From NCBI GenBank assembly GCA_022841375.1, contig JALHRQ010000010.1:62001-126000 (forward strand): a stretch of 64,000 nt of DNA, read 5' to 3'. A model generated the notes under the pieces. The model searched no databases. It worked only from the letters and a program-made list of their open reading frames with translations, and was not told the DNA's origin. Shown here piece by piece: positions 17,030-25,648 of the stretch (positions are counted from its first letter, which is position 1; each line of letters starts with the position of its first letter). Made by a program: the position numbers and the translations under genes. The DNA comes from Burkholderiales bacterium. Lineage in GTDB: Bacteria > Pseudomonadota > Gammaproteobacteria > Burkholderiales > SG8-41.

Positions 17030-18226
17030 TTACATCGCCAGCGGCATGTCCGGCAGACGCTTGACCACTTTTACGCGCTGCACGGTGTCGCCGGCCAGAT
17101 GCGTCCATACCAGCGCATCACGCAGCAGCTTGTCGACGCGGGCGTGCATCATGCAGCCTTCGGGACCGTGGATTTCCATATTGGCCTTGGTCACGCGCTG
17201 CACCACTTCCTGCGAATAATTCATCACCAGCACGTTATTACCGATGTCCGGCAGCTTGCGATCGCGCTCCCACGCGGTTCGCAGCACGAATGAACGCAGC
17301 GCTTCGGTCAGCATGTACATCTCGTTCAACTTCAGCTGCACCAGCTGGTGGTCGATGACGAATTTTCCGGCCCGTTTGTAGGTCTTGGCAAAATGCATGG
17401 CCATGCCCACGGCGTCTTCACAGATGCCAAGTGCATTGGCCGCAAGTTCGATATCACCGAACTCCGACTTGTCATTGGCGCGCGCCTTGACGCCACCGTT
17501 GACTTCGCCCATTACGCTGGAGCCGGGGACTCGGCAGTTTTCGAATATCAGTTCACCATTTTGGTAGAACCGCCAGCCGCGCTTGTTGAACACCTTGCCG
17601 ATGCGGAATCCCGGGGTGTCCTTCGGGATGATGAACATCGTCGTGCCCTGGCGAATACCGACGTCAGGATTGGTGCGCGCATCCACAAAGAACAGCTTGG
17701 CGACACTGCCGTTGGCGATGAACATCTTGCTGCCGTTGAGAATCCAGTCATCGCCATCGCGCTCGGCCCGCAGTTTCCAGCCGGCCTTGGGATCGTTTTC
17801 CGGCGGCATGCGATTGTCGGAACCGGCATTGGCTTCCGTGCCGCCCTTGCCCAGCAGGTAACCGTCGTCTTCCATGAAAGGCTTGAGGAAACGCTCTTTC
17901 TGCTCCTTGGTGCACGACGCGGCAACAAGATGGCTCCATTTCCAGCACTGGCTGAAAGTCTTCGACACCGAACTGTCGCCGCGAGCGAGTTCGATCATCA
18001 CCAGCGTCTGCGTGACGAAATCGGCTTCATGGCCGCCCCACTCCTTGGGCACTGCCAGCGTACGGAAACCGAGTTGGGAACCTCTCTTGATGATTTCCCA
18101 ATCGAAGGTGGCCTTGGGATCAGCGATCTGGTCACGCGCCAGCGACATCGGCCGCACTTCTTCATCGGAAAACCGCCGGGCTTCTGATTGCCAGTGGCGC
18201 TGCTCTTCGTTCAGTGAAAAATCCAT
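17030..18226 (-). CDS. Acyl-CoA dehydrogenase family protein
   Basis: This 398-residue protein has the normal three-domain layout: DFSLNEEQRHWQSEARRF at the start, the beta domain GKGGTEANAGSDNRMPP and WILNGSKMFIANGS, and the C-terminal MEIHGPEGCMMHARVDKLL. The usual IYEGTNEIQ loop with the catalytic Glu reads THLAGDTVQR, so the base must come from elsewhere (perhaps DIELAANALG) or activity is altered. The start follows AGAGGATTTGTC. It is the second gene after 18280..19518 on the minus strand, probably co-transcribed. Confidence 0.87.
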   Translation of the reverse strand: MDFSLNEEQRHWQSEARRFSDEEVRPMSLARDQIADPKATFDWEIIKRGSQLGFRTLAVPKEWGGHEADFVTQTLVMIELARGDSSVSKTFSQCWKWSHLVAASCTKEQKERFLKPFMEDDGYLLGKGGTEANAGSDNRMPPENDPKAGWKLRAERDGDDWILNGSKMFIANGSVAKLFFVDARTNPDVGIRQGTTMFIIPKDTPGFRIGKVFNKRGWRFYQNGELIFENCRVPGSSVMGEVNGGVKARANDKSEFGDIELAANALGICEDAVGMAMHFAKTYKRAGKFVIDHQLVQLKLNEMYMLTEALRSFVLRTAWERDRKLPDIGNNVLVMNYSQEVVQRVTKANMEIHGPEGCMMHARVDKLLRDALVWTHLAGDTVQRVKVVKRLPDMPLAM

Positions 18227-18279
18227 GACAAATCCTCTGAATTTATTAAATTAATCAATGACTTATCGATTTATCGCGC

Positions 18280-19518
18280 TCAACTGCGTGAGTATCCGGC
18301 AACGGCCTCGGCCACCACCAGCGGCGCGGCGAGATCGCAATCTACCGAATGTTGCATCACCAGTGTGTCGTGTACGTATTTCTGCAGCGGCATATCGCGC
18401 ATCACGCCCATTGCACCAAAACACTCGGTGGCCTCCAGCGTCGCGCGATGCAGCGACTGAGCGGTAAAAGTGCGCGCCACCACATGCCACGGCAGGTCGT
18501 TGACGCTGCGGTCGCCAACTGCTTCCGGATGATCGGTGATCCACGCAGCCTTCAGGGTCAATGCGCGTGCTGCTTCGAGCTGGATCGCGACGTCGGCCAG
18601 TTTCATGCCGATGGCCTGATGCTGGACGATATAGGCACCACCCTGCCAGCGCATCTTGGCGTAATCGACCGCCGACTCGTAGGCGGCACGTGCCACGCCG
18701 ACGTTCACCGCCGCAGTCTGCACCATGCGCCGCGCGATCAGGCCGGACTGCTGCATGCGATGCGCGGCATCGGCAGCCAGCACATCCTGTTCATCGACCT
18801 TGCAGTTTTTCAGCGTCACCGCGGCGACTGCGCCGTGATGCCAGCGCGTACGCTCTCCGCCCCCGCCGAATGCCGGCAGTTCATCATCAACGGACAATCC
18901 CTGGGCATCGCTGCCGATCAGCACCGTCACCGTTCCCGGTGCATCGGCGATCTTGGCCTGCACGACGAACAACCCGGCCACCGGCGCATTCGCCACAAAC
19001 GGCGCCAGCCCGCTGATGCTCCAGCCCTGGCCGTCGCGCTCGGCGACCACATCGGGTGCGCCGATCACATCGGCATCCGCCGGCACTGCATGGTGATAAC
19101 TCCAGCCCAATTCGGCGTTTTCGTCACGCGCGATCAGCGCCAGATGAAAACGCTCGCTGGCTTCGAATTTCGGCAGCCAGCGTTTGCGCTGCGCGTCGTT
19201 CATGGCTTCATGCACGGCGCGCGCCAGCACCGCGGTCTCGCCCAATACCATCGCCAGATCGACGTCGCCGGCGGCAATTTCTTCGAGCAGCACGCAGCAG
19301 GTCAGCAGATCGGCACCAGCGCCACCTGCCGTTTCCGGGAGCGCCAGACCGCGCAGCCCCATTTGCGACAACTGATCAAGCAGCTCCGTCATCAGCGGTT
19401 TCTCGAACGGCTCCAGCCGTTTCGGATCAATCGCAGCGGGCTGGACCTCCTGGGTGACAAAATCGCGCACGGCATCGCGAAACTCGATTTGTTCGGCCGT
19501 CAATTGCAGGTCATACAT
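18280..19518 (-). CDS. Acyl-CoA dehydrogenase family protein
   Basis: This 412-residue protein has an N-terminal domain typical of the family (MYDLQLTAEQIEFRDAVRDF, LRGLALPETAGGAGADLL). Its middle is divergent and the C-terminal domain carries EATECFGAMGVMRDMPLQKY. Pairs of dissimilar acyl-CoA dehydrogenases encoded side by side often form a heterotetramer with one weakly catalytic chain (as in steroid side-chain FadE pairs). That is possible here with 17030..18226, since neither chain shows a standard YEGT catalytic loop. AAGGACG lies 9 nt before the ATG. A small ORF is encoded 24 bp upstream. Confidence 0.86.
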   Translation of the reverse strand: MYDLQLTAEQIEFRDAVRDFVTQEVQPAAIDPKRLEPFEKPLMTELLDQLSQMGLRGLALPETAGGAGADLLTCCVLLEEIAAGDVDLAMVLGETAVLARAVHEAMNDAQRKRWLPKFEASERFHLALIARDENAELGWSYHHAVPADADVIGAPDVVAERDGQGWSISGLAPFVANAPVAGLFVVQAKIADAPGTVTVLIGSDAQGLSVDDELPAFGGGGERTRWHHGAVAAVTLKNCKVDEQDVLAADAAHRMQQSGLIARRMVQTAAVNVGVARAAYESAVDYAKMRWQGGAYIVQHQAIGMKLADVAIQLEAARALTLKAAWITDHPEAVGDRSVNDLPWHVVARTFTAQSLHRATLEATECFGAMGVMRDMPLQKYVHDTLVMQHSVDCDLAAPLVVAEAVAGYSRS

Positions 19519-19542
19519 GAAAAGGGGCGTCCTTGGTGGGGG

Positions 19543-19650
19543 TTACTGGGGGTCGATACCGGCTTCACGAGCCATCTTGAGCGCATATGCAAATACAGAT
19601 GCGAGGCCACAGGCGACAATGACACTGCAAAAACGGTTGCTGCGCTTCAT
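19543..19650 (-). CDS. 35-residue predicted membrane microprotein
   Basis: A short ORF starts at an ATG 4 nt after a strong GGAGGAG. The product is MKRSNRF, then a hydrophobic stretch (CSVIVACGLASVFAYAL), then KMAREAGIDPQ. It fits one positively anchored transmembrane helix. It lies 24 bp upstream of the acyl-CoA dehydrogenase gene on the same strand. No family is recognised; support comes only from the ribosome site and the helix. Confidence 0.45.
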   Translation of the reverse strand: MKRSNRFCSVIVACGLASVFAYALKMAREAGIDPQ

Positions 19651-19792
19651 CTACTCCTCCAAAAGCGCGCCGGTTGTTTTAGTGTTTTAGAGGGGCGACG
19701 CGAGTGCAGATAATGCCCAAAACGATGGGACGGAGCAACCGCGGGCGGACCAAAACCGGCCCGCGCCACTATACGGACACATCAAGCGGGCA

Positions 19793-20587
19793 TTAGATCA
19801 AGCCGCGCGCTATTCCGCCATCAACGAGGATCGACTGGCAGGTGACATAACTGGTCTTGTGAGAGGCCAGAAACACCACCATCGGCGCGATTTCCTCGGG
19901 CAGCGCGAAACGACCCATCGGAATTTCATGCGAAAACTCTTCGATGATTTTTTCGGGGGACTCGCCGCGCTCTTTCGACAGTTTGCCGATCCGCGTTGTC
20001 CATAATCCGGTCATTGTCCGCCCCGGCGAAACCGAATTGACGCGAATATTGAACGGCCGGAACTCGACGCCCAAGGTCTTCACCATCGCGATCAATCCCG
20101 CTTTATGCACGTTGGACACCAGCTGATGCGGGTAAGGCATGCGCGGCCCCGCGGCGCCCAGGATGACGATTCGTCCGCCGCTTTTAGATTGCTTCAGCGG
20201 CTCCAGCGCGGCGCGGATCGTCCTCACTGCGCCCATCACGTTGAATTCGTAGTTCGCATACCAGGCGTCGTCATCGAGTTCTTCAAACAACGCGCGCTGA
20301 CTGCCGCCCACCGCGGAAACCAGAATGTCCAGCGACGGGGCTTCATTGGTGATCCATGTTTTGAATCCGGCCACATCATCCGCTTTGGTCACATCGGCGG
20401 CAAACCAGCGCACTGTGCGACCCGTCGCCTGCTGCAAACGTGTCGCTGCAGTTTTGAGCTTCCCGGCATTGCGCGAACAGATCAGCACGTTGACACCTTC
20501 TTCCAGCAGCCCCTTCGCGCTTTCGTAACCGATGCCTTCGCTGGCGCCGACCACCAGCGCGGTTTCCCCCTTGATGCCCAGATCCAT
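19793..20587 (-). CDS. SDR family oxidoreductase
   Basis: From the ATG at 20587 (GAGGAG upstream) this is 264 residues of classical short-chain dehydrogenase. The cofactor motif is VVGASEGIGYESAKGL (TGxxxGxG variant with VGA). A Ser lies in the VSAVGGSQ region, and the expected catalytic YxxxK is HQLVSNVHKAG, so the Tyr is replaced. The C-terminal YVTCQSILVDGG is typical. The missing Tyr suggests altered catalysis or a 3-oxoacyl reductase-like paralogue with another base. It is downstream of the Bug trio on the same strand, across a hairpin. Confidence 0.83.
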   Translation of the reverse strand: MDLGIKGETALVVGASEGIGYESAKGLLEEGVNVLICSRNAGKLKTAATRLQQATGRTVRWFAADVTKADDVAGFKTWITNEAPSLDILVSAVGGSQRALFEELDDDAWYANYEFNVMGAVRTIRAALEPLKQSKSGGRIVILGAAGPRMPYPHQLVSNVHKAGLIAMVKTLGVEFRPFNIRVNSVSPGRTMTGLWTTRIGKLSKERGESPEKIIEEFSHEIPMGRFALPEEIAPMVVFLASHKTSYVTCQSILVDGGIARGLI

Positions 20588-20661
20588 ATTGCCTCGCTCC
20601 TCAAAATAAAGACCGGGAGGCGGCGCACTAATCACTGTGCTCCGCGTTCCCGGTTGGAATT

Positions 20662-20681
20662 CTTCCGGGTTTCCCCGGAAG
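20662..20681 (-). other. Intergenic hairpin between Bug and SDR genes
   Basis: CTTCCGGG and CCCGGAAG pair perfectly around a TTTC loop, just downstream of the Bug gene ending at 20707 on the minus strand. No T-run follows, so it is more likely an mRNA-stabilising or attenuating structure than a full terminator. Confidence 0.4.
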
Positions 20682-20706
20682 GTCTGAACTTTACTCGATT
20701 TTGACC

Positions 20707-21678
20707 TTACTCGATTTTTGCACCTGTCAGCTTGATCAGCTTGCCATATTTATCATAGTCAACCTTAAGCAACGTATTGAACTGGTCGACGGTGCCGGGC
20801 GCTGCATCGAGCGCCTGGTTCTCCAGACTCTTGACGACATCAGGAAGCGCCAGCGCCTTGTTGATCTCGGCGTTGAGCCTGTCGATGACCGGTTTCGGTG
20901 TGCCGGCCGGTGCAAACACGCCGATCCACGGGCTCATGTCGTAGCCTTTGACACCGGATTCATCCAGTGTCGGCACGCCCGGCAGCGCCTTGCTCGGCCT
21001 GGTTGATCCCAGACCCAGCGGACGCAGTTTGCCGCCGCGGATATGGTTGATCACTGTGCCCACCGTCGCGAAAGACGCCTGGGTTTCACCGGCGAGCAGC
21101 GCAGTCACCTGCGGCGCGCCGCCTTTGTACGGCACGTGCGTGATGTCCATGCCGGTCATCGAGATCAGCAAGGCCATCTGCAGATGCGGCGCACTGCCGT
21201 TGCCAGATGACGAGTAGTTGATCTGACCGGGGCGCGATTTCGCCAGCGCGATGAATTCCCTAGGCGTCTTTACCGGAAGCGAAGGGTGAACCGTAAGCAC
21301 GCCGGGCTGAGCTGAGAGCATGGCGACGCCGGTAAAATCTTTCTGCGTGTCATAAGCCAGTTTTTTGCCGTAAAGATGGGCGTTGCCGACATGGGTGGTT
21401 GAATGCACCATGATGGTATAGCCGTCAGGGACCGCTTTCGCCACAATGTCGGCGCCGATCGAACCGGCAGCTCCGCCGCGATTGTCGACCACGAACTGCT
21501 GGCCCAGCGACTCAGACAGTTTCTGCATCACGATGCGACCGACGACGTCATTCGATCCGCCCGCCGGCCACGGAATCACCACGCGTACGGTTTTCGCGGG
21601 ATAAGCCTGCGCCATCACCGCAACCGGCGCTGCCGCCAGGATGCCGAGCACAGCAACAAAACATATTGTTTTTTTCAT
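20707..21678 (-). CDS. Bug family periplasmic receptor (TctC-type), first of a tandem trio
   Basis: This 323-residue solute-binding protein of tripartite tricarboxylate transporters has a signal peptide (MKKTICFVAVLGILAAAPVAVMAQ). The mature protein begins AYPAKTVRVVIPWPAGGSNDVVGR, the ligand-binding Bug motif, followed by VDNRGGAAGSIGAD. Bug receptors bind carboxylates, amides or aromatic acids. Of three ATGs, 21678 is best spaced from GGAGG. It has about the same architecture as its two neighbours but is the most divergent. The end of the gene is duplicated: AAAATCGAGTAA recurs 4 bp after the stop. Confidence 0.92.
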   Translation of the reverse strand: MKKTICFVAVLGILAAAPVAVMAQAYPAKTVRVVIPWPAGGSNDVVGRIVMQKLSESLGQQFVVDNRGGAAGSIGADIVAKAVPDGYTIMVHSTTHVGNAHLYGKKLAYDTQKDFTGVAMLSAQPGVLTVHPSLPVKTPREFIALAKSRPGQINYSSSGNGSAPHLQMALLISMTGMDITHVPYKGGAPQVTALLAGETQASFATVGTVINHIRGGKLRPLGLGSTRPSKALPGVPTLDESGVKGYDMSPWIGVFAPAGTPKPVIDRLNAEINKALALPDVVKSLENQALDAAPGTVDQFNTLLKVDYDKYGKLIKLTGAKIE

Positions 21679-21758
21679 CATCATTTCCTCCAGTCTTGGG
21701 ATCGGTAAATCTCCGGACTTTGCCGGATCATGTGCAATTCAACGGGCCGCAACAACAA

Positions 21759-21786
21759 CAAAAAACGGCCCTGCTCAGGGGCCGTT
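21759..21786 (-). terminator. Intrinsic terminator after the second Bug gene
   Basis: On the minus strand, ACGGCCC / GGGCCGT with a 7-base loop is followed by TTTTTTG. It sits directly downstream of the Bug gene ending at 21794, so the trio is not simply one transcript. Confidence 0.8.
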
Positions 21787-21793
21787 GACAGGA

Positions 21794-22765
21794 TCAATCC
21801 GCTTTTGCGCCCGAAGCCTTGATCACCTTGGCGTACTTGTCGAAATCCGATTTCAGGCGCGCCGCGAACTGCTCCGGGCTCATGAACATCGGATCGAGCG
21901 TCTGCGAAACCAGTTTTTCAGCGACGCCCTTGTCTTTCAGCGTCTTCTGGATTTCCGCATTGAGGCGGTCAACGATGGCCTTCGGCGTATTGGCCGGCGC
22001 CAGCATGCCGACCCATGCCGTAAATTCATAACCTTTCACGGTTTCGGCAATCGCCGGTACCTGCGGGAACTGCGGGATGCGGTCTTCCGAAGTCACCGCC
22101 ACCGGACGCAACCGCTTCGAACTGACATGCGGAATCACCGAACCAACAGTGGCCGTCATCGCCTGCACTTCGCCCGAAGCGATCGCCACTGCCGCCGGGC
22201 CGCCGCCCTTGTACGGCACATGGATCATCCTGGTGCCGGTCATCGAGTTCAGCTGTGCCATCGCCAGATGGACAAAACTGCCGGCTCCCGACGAGGCATA
22301 GGTGATCGCATTGGGCTGCTTGCGGCTCAAATCGATCAGTTCCTTGACCGTTTTTACCGGCAGCGACGGATGTACGACGAGCATGCCGACCTGTCGGCCG
22401 AGCGGCGAAATGCCGATGAAATCCTTCATCGTGTCGTACGGAATCTTGCTATAGAGACTCGGATTGGACACGTGCGCGGCCGAATGCACCAGGATGGTGT
22501 AACCATCGGCCGGACTTTTCGCCACGACGTCGGCGCCGACAATGCCGGAAGCGCCGCCGCGGTTGTCGACCACAAACTGCTGGCCGAGGTTTTCGGTCAG
22601 TTTCTGCGCGACGATGCGGCCGGCGATGTCATTGGCACCGCCCGGTGGCCAGGCAATGATCACCCGCACCGGCTTGGCCGGATAGGTCTGAGCCTGCACG
22701 GCAAACGACAGCAATGAGGCCAGAACGGCCGATACGCACAGCAAAAGCGCTCTGTTGATATTCAA
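21794..22765 (-). CDS. Bug family periplasmic receptor, second of tandem trio (TTG start)
   Basis: The TTG at 22765 is chosen because GAGGAG lies 6 nt before it and the signal peptide (NINRALLLCVSAVLASLLSFAVQAQ) begins there; the ATG far upstream has no such site. The product is 323 residues. Ligand-binding motifs are YPAKPVRVIIAWPPGGANDIAGR and VDNRGGASGIVGADVVAKSP. It is very similar to the next receptor (both have the segment SKIPYDTMKDF and the LVVHPSLPV strand), which suggests local duplication. Confidence 0.9.
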   Translation of the reverse strand: MNINRALLLCVSAVLASLLSFAVQAQTYPAKPVRVIIAWPPGGANDIAGRIVAQKLTENLGQQFVVDNRGGASGIVGADVVAKSPADGYTILVHSAAHVSNPSLYSKIPYDTMKDFIGISPLGRQVGMLVVHPSLPVKTVKELIDLSRKQPNAITYASSGAGSFVHLAMAQLNSMTGTRMIHVPYKGGGPAAVAIASGEVQAMTATVGSVIPHVSSKRLRPVAVTSEDRIPQFPQVPAIAETVKGYEFTAWVGMLAPANTPKAIVDRLNAEIQKTLKDKGVAEKLVSQTLDPMFMSPEQFAARLKSDFDKYAKVIKASGAKAD

Positions 22766-22868
22766 TACAGGCTCCTCAAAATTTTCCCGGCGGGCAAGCC
22801 GGAACTGGAAAATTATTCTGTACATCAACTCGATTGATGCGCTCAATTGAAGCGGACAATCGATGCAC

Positions 22869-23840
22869 TCAATCGATGCGCGCGCCGGTTTCCTTGATGA
22901 CCTTGGCGTATTTGTCGTAATCCGATTTCAGCCGCACCGTAAACTGCTCGGGCGTCATGAACATCGGATCCAGCGTCTGCGAGCTGAGTTTTTCGGCGAC
23001 TCCCTTGTCTTTCAGCGCCTTATGCATCTCGCTGTTCAAACGGTCGAGTATCGGCTTGGGTATTCCGGCCGGCCCCAGGGCGCCGATCCACGCTGTAAAT
23101 TCATACCCTTTGACGCCGCCTTCGGCGATGGTTTGAATCTGCGGATACTGTGTAATTCGCGCATCCGAAGTCACCGCCACCGCGCGCAGGCGCTTGGCGT
23201 TAATGTGCGGGATCACCGAACCCACCGTGGCCATCATCGCCTGCACTTCGCCCGACGAAATCGCCACCGCCGCAGGACCGCCACCCTTGTATGGCACATG
23301 CACCAGCTTGGTGTTGCTCATCGAAGCCAGCAGCGCCATGCCAAGATGGACAAAACTGCCGTTACCGGAGGAAGAGTAAGTGATCTGGTTGGGACGCTTG
23401 CGACCCAGATCGATGAATTCCTTGGTATTTGCAACCGGCAGCGAAGGATGCACGACCAGAATGCCGACTTGCCGCGCCAACGGCGCGATGCCGACAAAGT
23501 CCTTCATCGTGTCGTAGGGAATCTTGCTGTACAGATGCGGATTCGACACGTGTGTCGTCGAGTGAATCATGAACGTGTAGCCGTCCGCGGGACTCTTCGC
23601 CACGACATCCGATCCGACGATGCCCGAAGCGCCGCCGCGGTTGTCGATGATGAATTGCTGGCCGGCATTTTCGCTCAGCTTCTGTGCCACCAGGCGGGCG
23701 ACGATATCGTTGGAGCCGCCAGGCGGCCACGGCACAATCACGCGCACGGTTTTGGCCGGGAAGTTCTGCGCCATCGCAGCAACCGGAACAGCCATCAATC
23801 CGGCAATCGGCAACAGCAGTGCTAAAGTAACTTTGCGCAT
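22869..23840 (-). CDS. Bug family periplasmic receptor, third of tandem trio
   Basis: This 323-residue protein has a signal peptide (MRKVTLALLLPIAGLMAVPVAAMAQ) and the Bug motifs NFPAKTVRVIVPWPPGGSND and IDNRGGASGIVGSD. GGAGG precedes the ATG. It is close to the adjacent 21794..22765 protein across the whole length and to 20707..21678 less so. No TctA/TctB permease is nearby, so it must work with a permease elsewhere or act as a sensor/binding protein. Confidence 0.92.
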   Translation of the reverse strand: MRKVTLALLLPIAGLMAVPVAAMAQNFPAKTVRVIVPWPPGGSNDIVARLVAQKLSENAGQQFIIDNRGGASGIVGSDVVAKSPADGYTFMIHSTTHVSNPHLYSKIPYDTMKDFVGIAPLARQVGILVVHPSLPVANTKEFIDLGRKRPNQITYSSSGNGSFVHLGMALLASMSNTKLVHVPYKGGGPAAVAISSGEVQAMMATVGSVIPHINAKRLRAVAVTSDARITQYPQIQTIAEGGVKGYEFTAWIGALGPAGIPKPILDRLNSEMHKALKDKGVAEKLSSQTLDPMFMTPEQFTVRLKSDYDKYAKVIKETGARID

Positions 23841-24005
23841 GATTTCCTCCTGGTTGTTTTATGGCATGCGGGACCGGCATTATCGGGGTAAATCTCCCAC
23901 CCGATCAACCGCATTTACCTGTAACAACGCGAGCGGGATAAAATCCGCTGACCCGTCTTAATTATGTGATGCCTGATGCGGCATTGCGCCATTTTGGAGT
24001 TCTTT

Positions 24006-25223
24006 ATGCCCTTACCCCTGGAAGGCGTTACCGTACTGGATCTCACCACCGTAATGGCCGGCCCTTATTGCACCATGGTTTTAGGCGACATGGGCGCCAC
24101 AGTCATCAAGATTGAGAACTTCCCGGAAGGCGATGGTTCCCGGCGCTTCGAACCCAAGGTCAATGGCGAGTCCTATTGTTTTGCCGTGCTGAACCGCAAC
24201 AAAAAAAGCATCGGCATCAACATGAAGGATCCCCGCGGCAAGGCGATGTTCATGAAACTGGCTGCCAAGGCCGACATCATCACCGAAAATTTCCGCCCCG
24301 GCGTGGTCAAGAAACTGGGGATTGATTACGCCGCCGTCAGCGCCTTCAACCCCGGCGTGATCTATGCCTCAATGTCGGGCTTCGGCCAGACCGGTCCCTA
24401 CGGTCACAAGGGCGGCTTCGACATCGTCGCCCAGGGCATGTCCGGCATCATGATGATGACCGGCGCACCCGGGGGTCGCCCGGCCAAGGTCGGCATTGCG
24501 ATGAACGACATCGCCAGCGGTGTGACCGCCTTGTACGCCATCCTCGGCGCCTATATCGGCAAGCTGCGCCACGGCAAGGGCCAATACGTCGAAACCTCGC
24601 TGCTCGAAGCCGGTCTCGCGTGGAGTCACTGGGAATCTGGCGCATTTTTTGGTGGCGGCGAAGAACCGCTCGCCACCGGCACCCGGCACCGCCGCTCCAC
24701 GCCCTATCAGGCTTACAAGACGCAGGACGGCTACGTCACTGTCGGTGCCAACAACAACAAGCTGTGGAGCAATTTCTGCAACATCACCTGCAACAAGCCG
24801 GAGTGGCTGGGCGACCCTCGCTTCAAGGACCTGCCGTCGCGGCTGAAGAACATCGATGCGCTCGAAGTCGAAATTGAAAAAGTGTTTGCCGCAAAACCGA
24901 CTGCACACTGGGTTGAAAAGCTGGATGAAGCACAAGTGCCCGGCGGACCGGTGTACACCTACAAGCAGATTCTCGGTGATGCGCACATCAAGGCGCGCAA
25001 CATGGTGATCGAATACGATCACCCGAAAATCGGCCGCATGAAATCGCTCGGCATCCCGGTGAAATCCAGCGGCGAACTCACTGCCATCCGCCAGCCCGCG
25101 CCGTGGCTCGGCCAGCACTCCACCGAAACCGCTCGCGGACTCGGCATGACCGATGATGAAATCGACCAGTTGTTTGCCGACGGCGTGCTATACGACAAAT
25201 ACCGCAGCGCATCCGCTGCCTGA
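24006..25223 (+). CDS. CaiB/BaiF CoA-transferase family protein
   Basis: This 405-residue class III CoA-transferase starts at an ATG 6 nt after GGAG. The N-terminus is PLEGVTVLDLTTVMAGPYCT, then LGDMGATVIKIENFPEGD. The catalytic Asp168 lies in VGIAMNDIASGVTA. It probably moves CoA from succinyl-CoA or another donor to an acid. The SMR exporter gene follows 9 bp later, suggesting one transcript. Paralogues lie at 5509 and 50008. Confidence 0.9.
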   Translation: MPLPLEGVTVLDLTTVMAGPYCTMVLGDMGATVIKIENFPEGDGSRRFEPKVNGESYCFAVLNRNKKSIGINMKDPRGKAMFMKLAAKADIITENFRPGVVKKLGIDYAAVSAFNPGVIYASMSGFGQTGPYGHKGGFDIVAQGMSGIMMMTGAPGGRPAKVGIAMNDIASGVTALYAILGAYIGKLRHGKGQYVETSLLEAGLAWSHWESGAFFGGGEEPLATGTRHRRSTPYQAYKTQDGYVTVGANNNKLWSNFCNITCNKPEWLGDPRFKDLPSRLKNIDALEVEIEKVFAAKPTAHWVEKLDEAQVPGGPVYTYKQILGDAHIKARNMVIEYDHPKIGRMKSLGIPVKSSGELTAIRQPAPWLGQHSTETARGLGMTDDEIDQLFADGVLYDKYRSASAA

Positions 25224-25232
25224 GGAGGCTCC

Positions 25233-25562
25233 ATGTCCACCCCCTGGTTAATGCTCGTTGCCGCCGGACTGCTGGAAGTGATCTGGGCCATCGGCCTCAA
25301 ATACACCGATGGTTTTTCGCGCATCATGCCCAGCGTAATTACCATCGCCGCAATGATCGGCAGCGTGTGGCTGCTCGCACTGGCATTGAAATCCATCCCG
25401 GTCGGCACCGGTTATGCGGTATGGACGGGCATCGGTGCCGTCGGCACTGCCATCCTTGGCATCATCCTGTTCAACGAAGCCGCTACCGTCGCCCGCCTCG
25501 CCTGCATCGGGCTGATCGTCGCCGGAATATTTGGACTCAAACTGGTCTCGTCCGCTACCTGA
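25233..25562 (+). CDS. gdx: SMR family exporter, SugE/Gdx (guanidinium) type
   Basis: This 109-residue protein has four transmembrane helices. The N-terminal [20 protein letters not shown] carries the proton/substrate-coupling Glu (EmrE Glu14 equivalent) followed by Trp. GLKYTDGF and [15 protein letters not shown] are signatures of the Gdx/SugE branch, which exports guanidinium, rather than the EmrE drug branch. GAGGAGGCTCC precedes the ATG. The 86 bp before the amidohydrolase gene show no obvious guanidine riboswitch, and upstream DNA is coding. Confidence 0.88.
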   Translation: MSTPWLMLVAAGLLEVIWAIGLKYTDGFSRIMPSVITIAAMIGSVWLLALALKSIPVGTGYAVWTGIGAVGTAILGIILFNEAATVARLACIGLIVAGIFGLKLVSSAT

Positions 25563-25648
25563 GCAGCCTCCTTACTGCGTACCTGGGTTGACGGATTGCA
25601 GGCGACCTCCGCTATGATGAGGGCTACCCTCTTCCTCCCGGAGCATCG

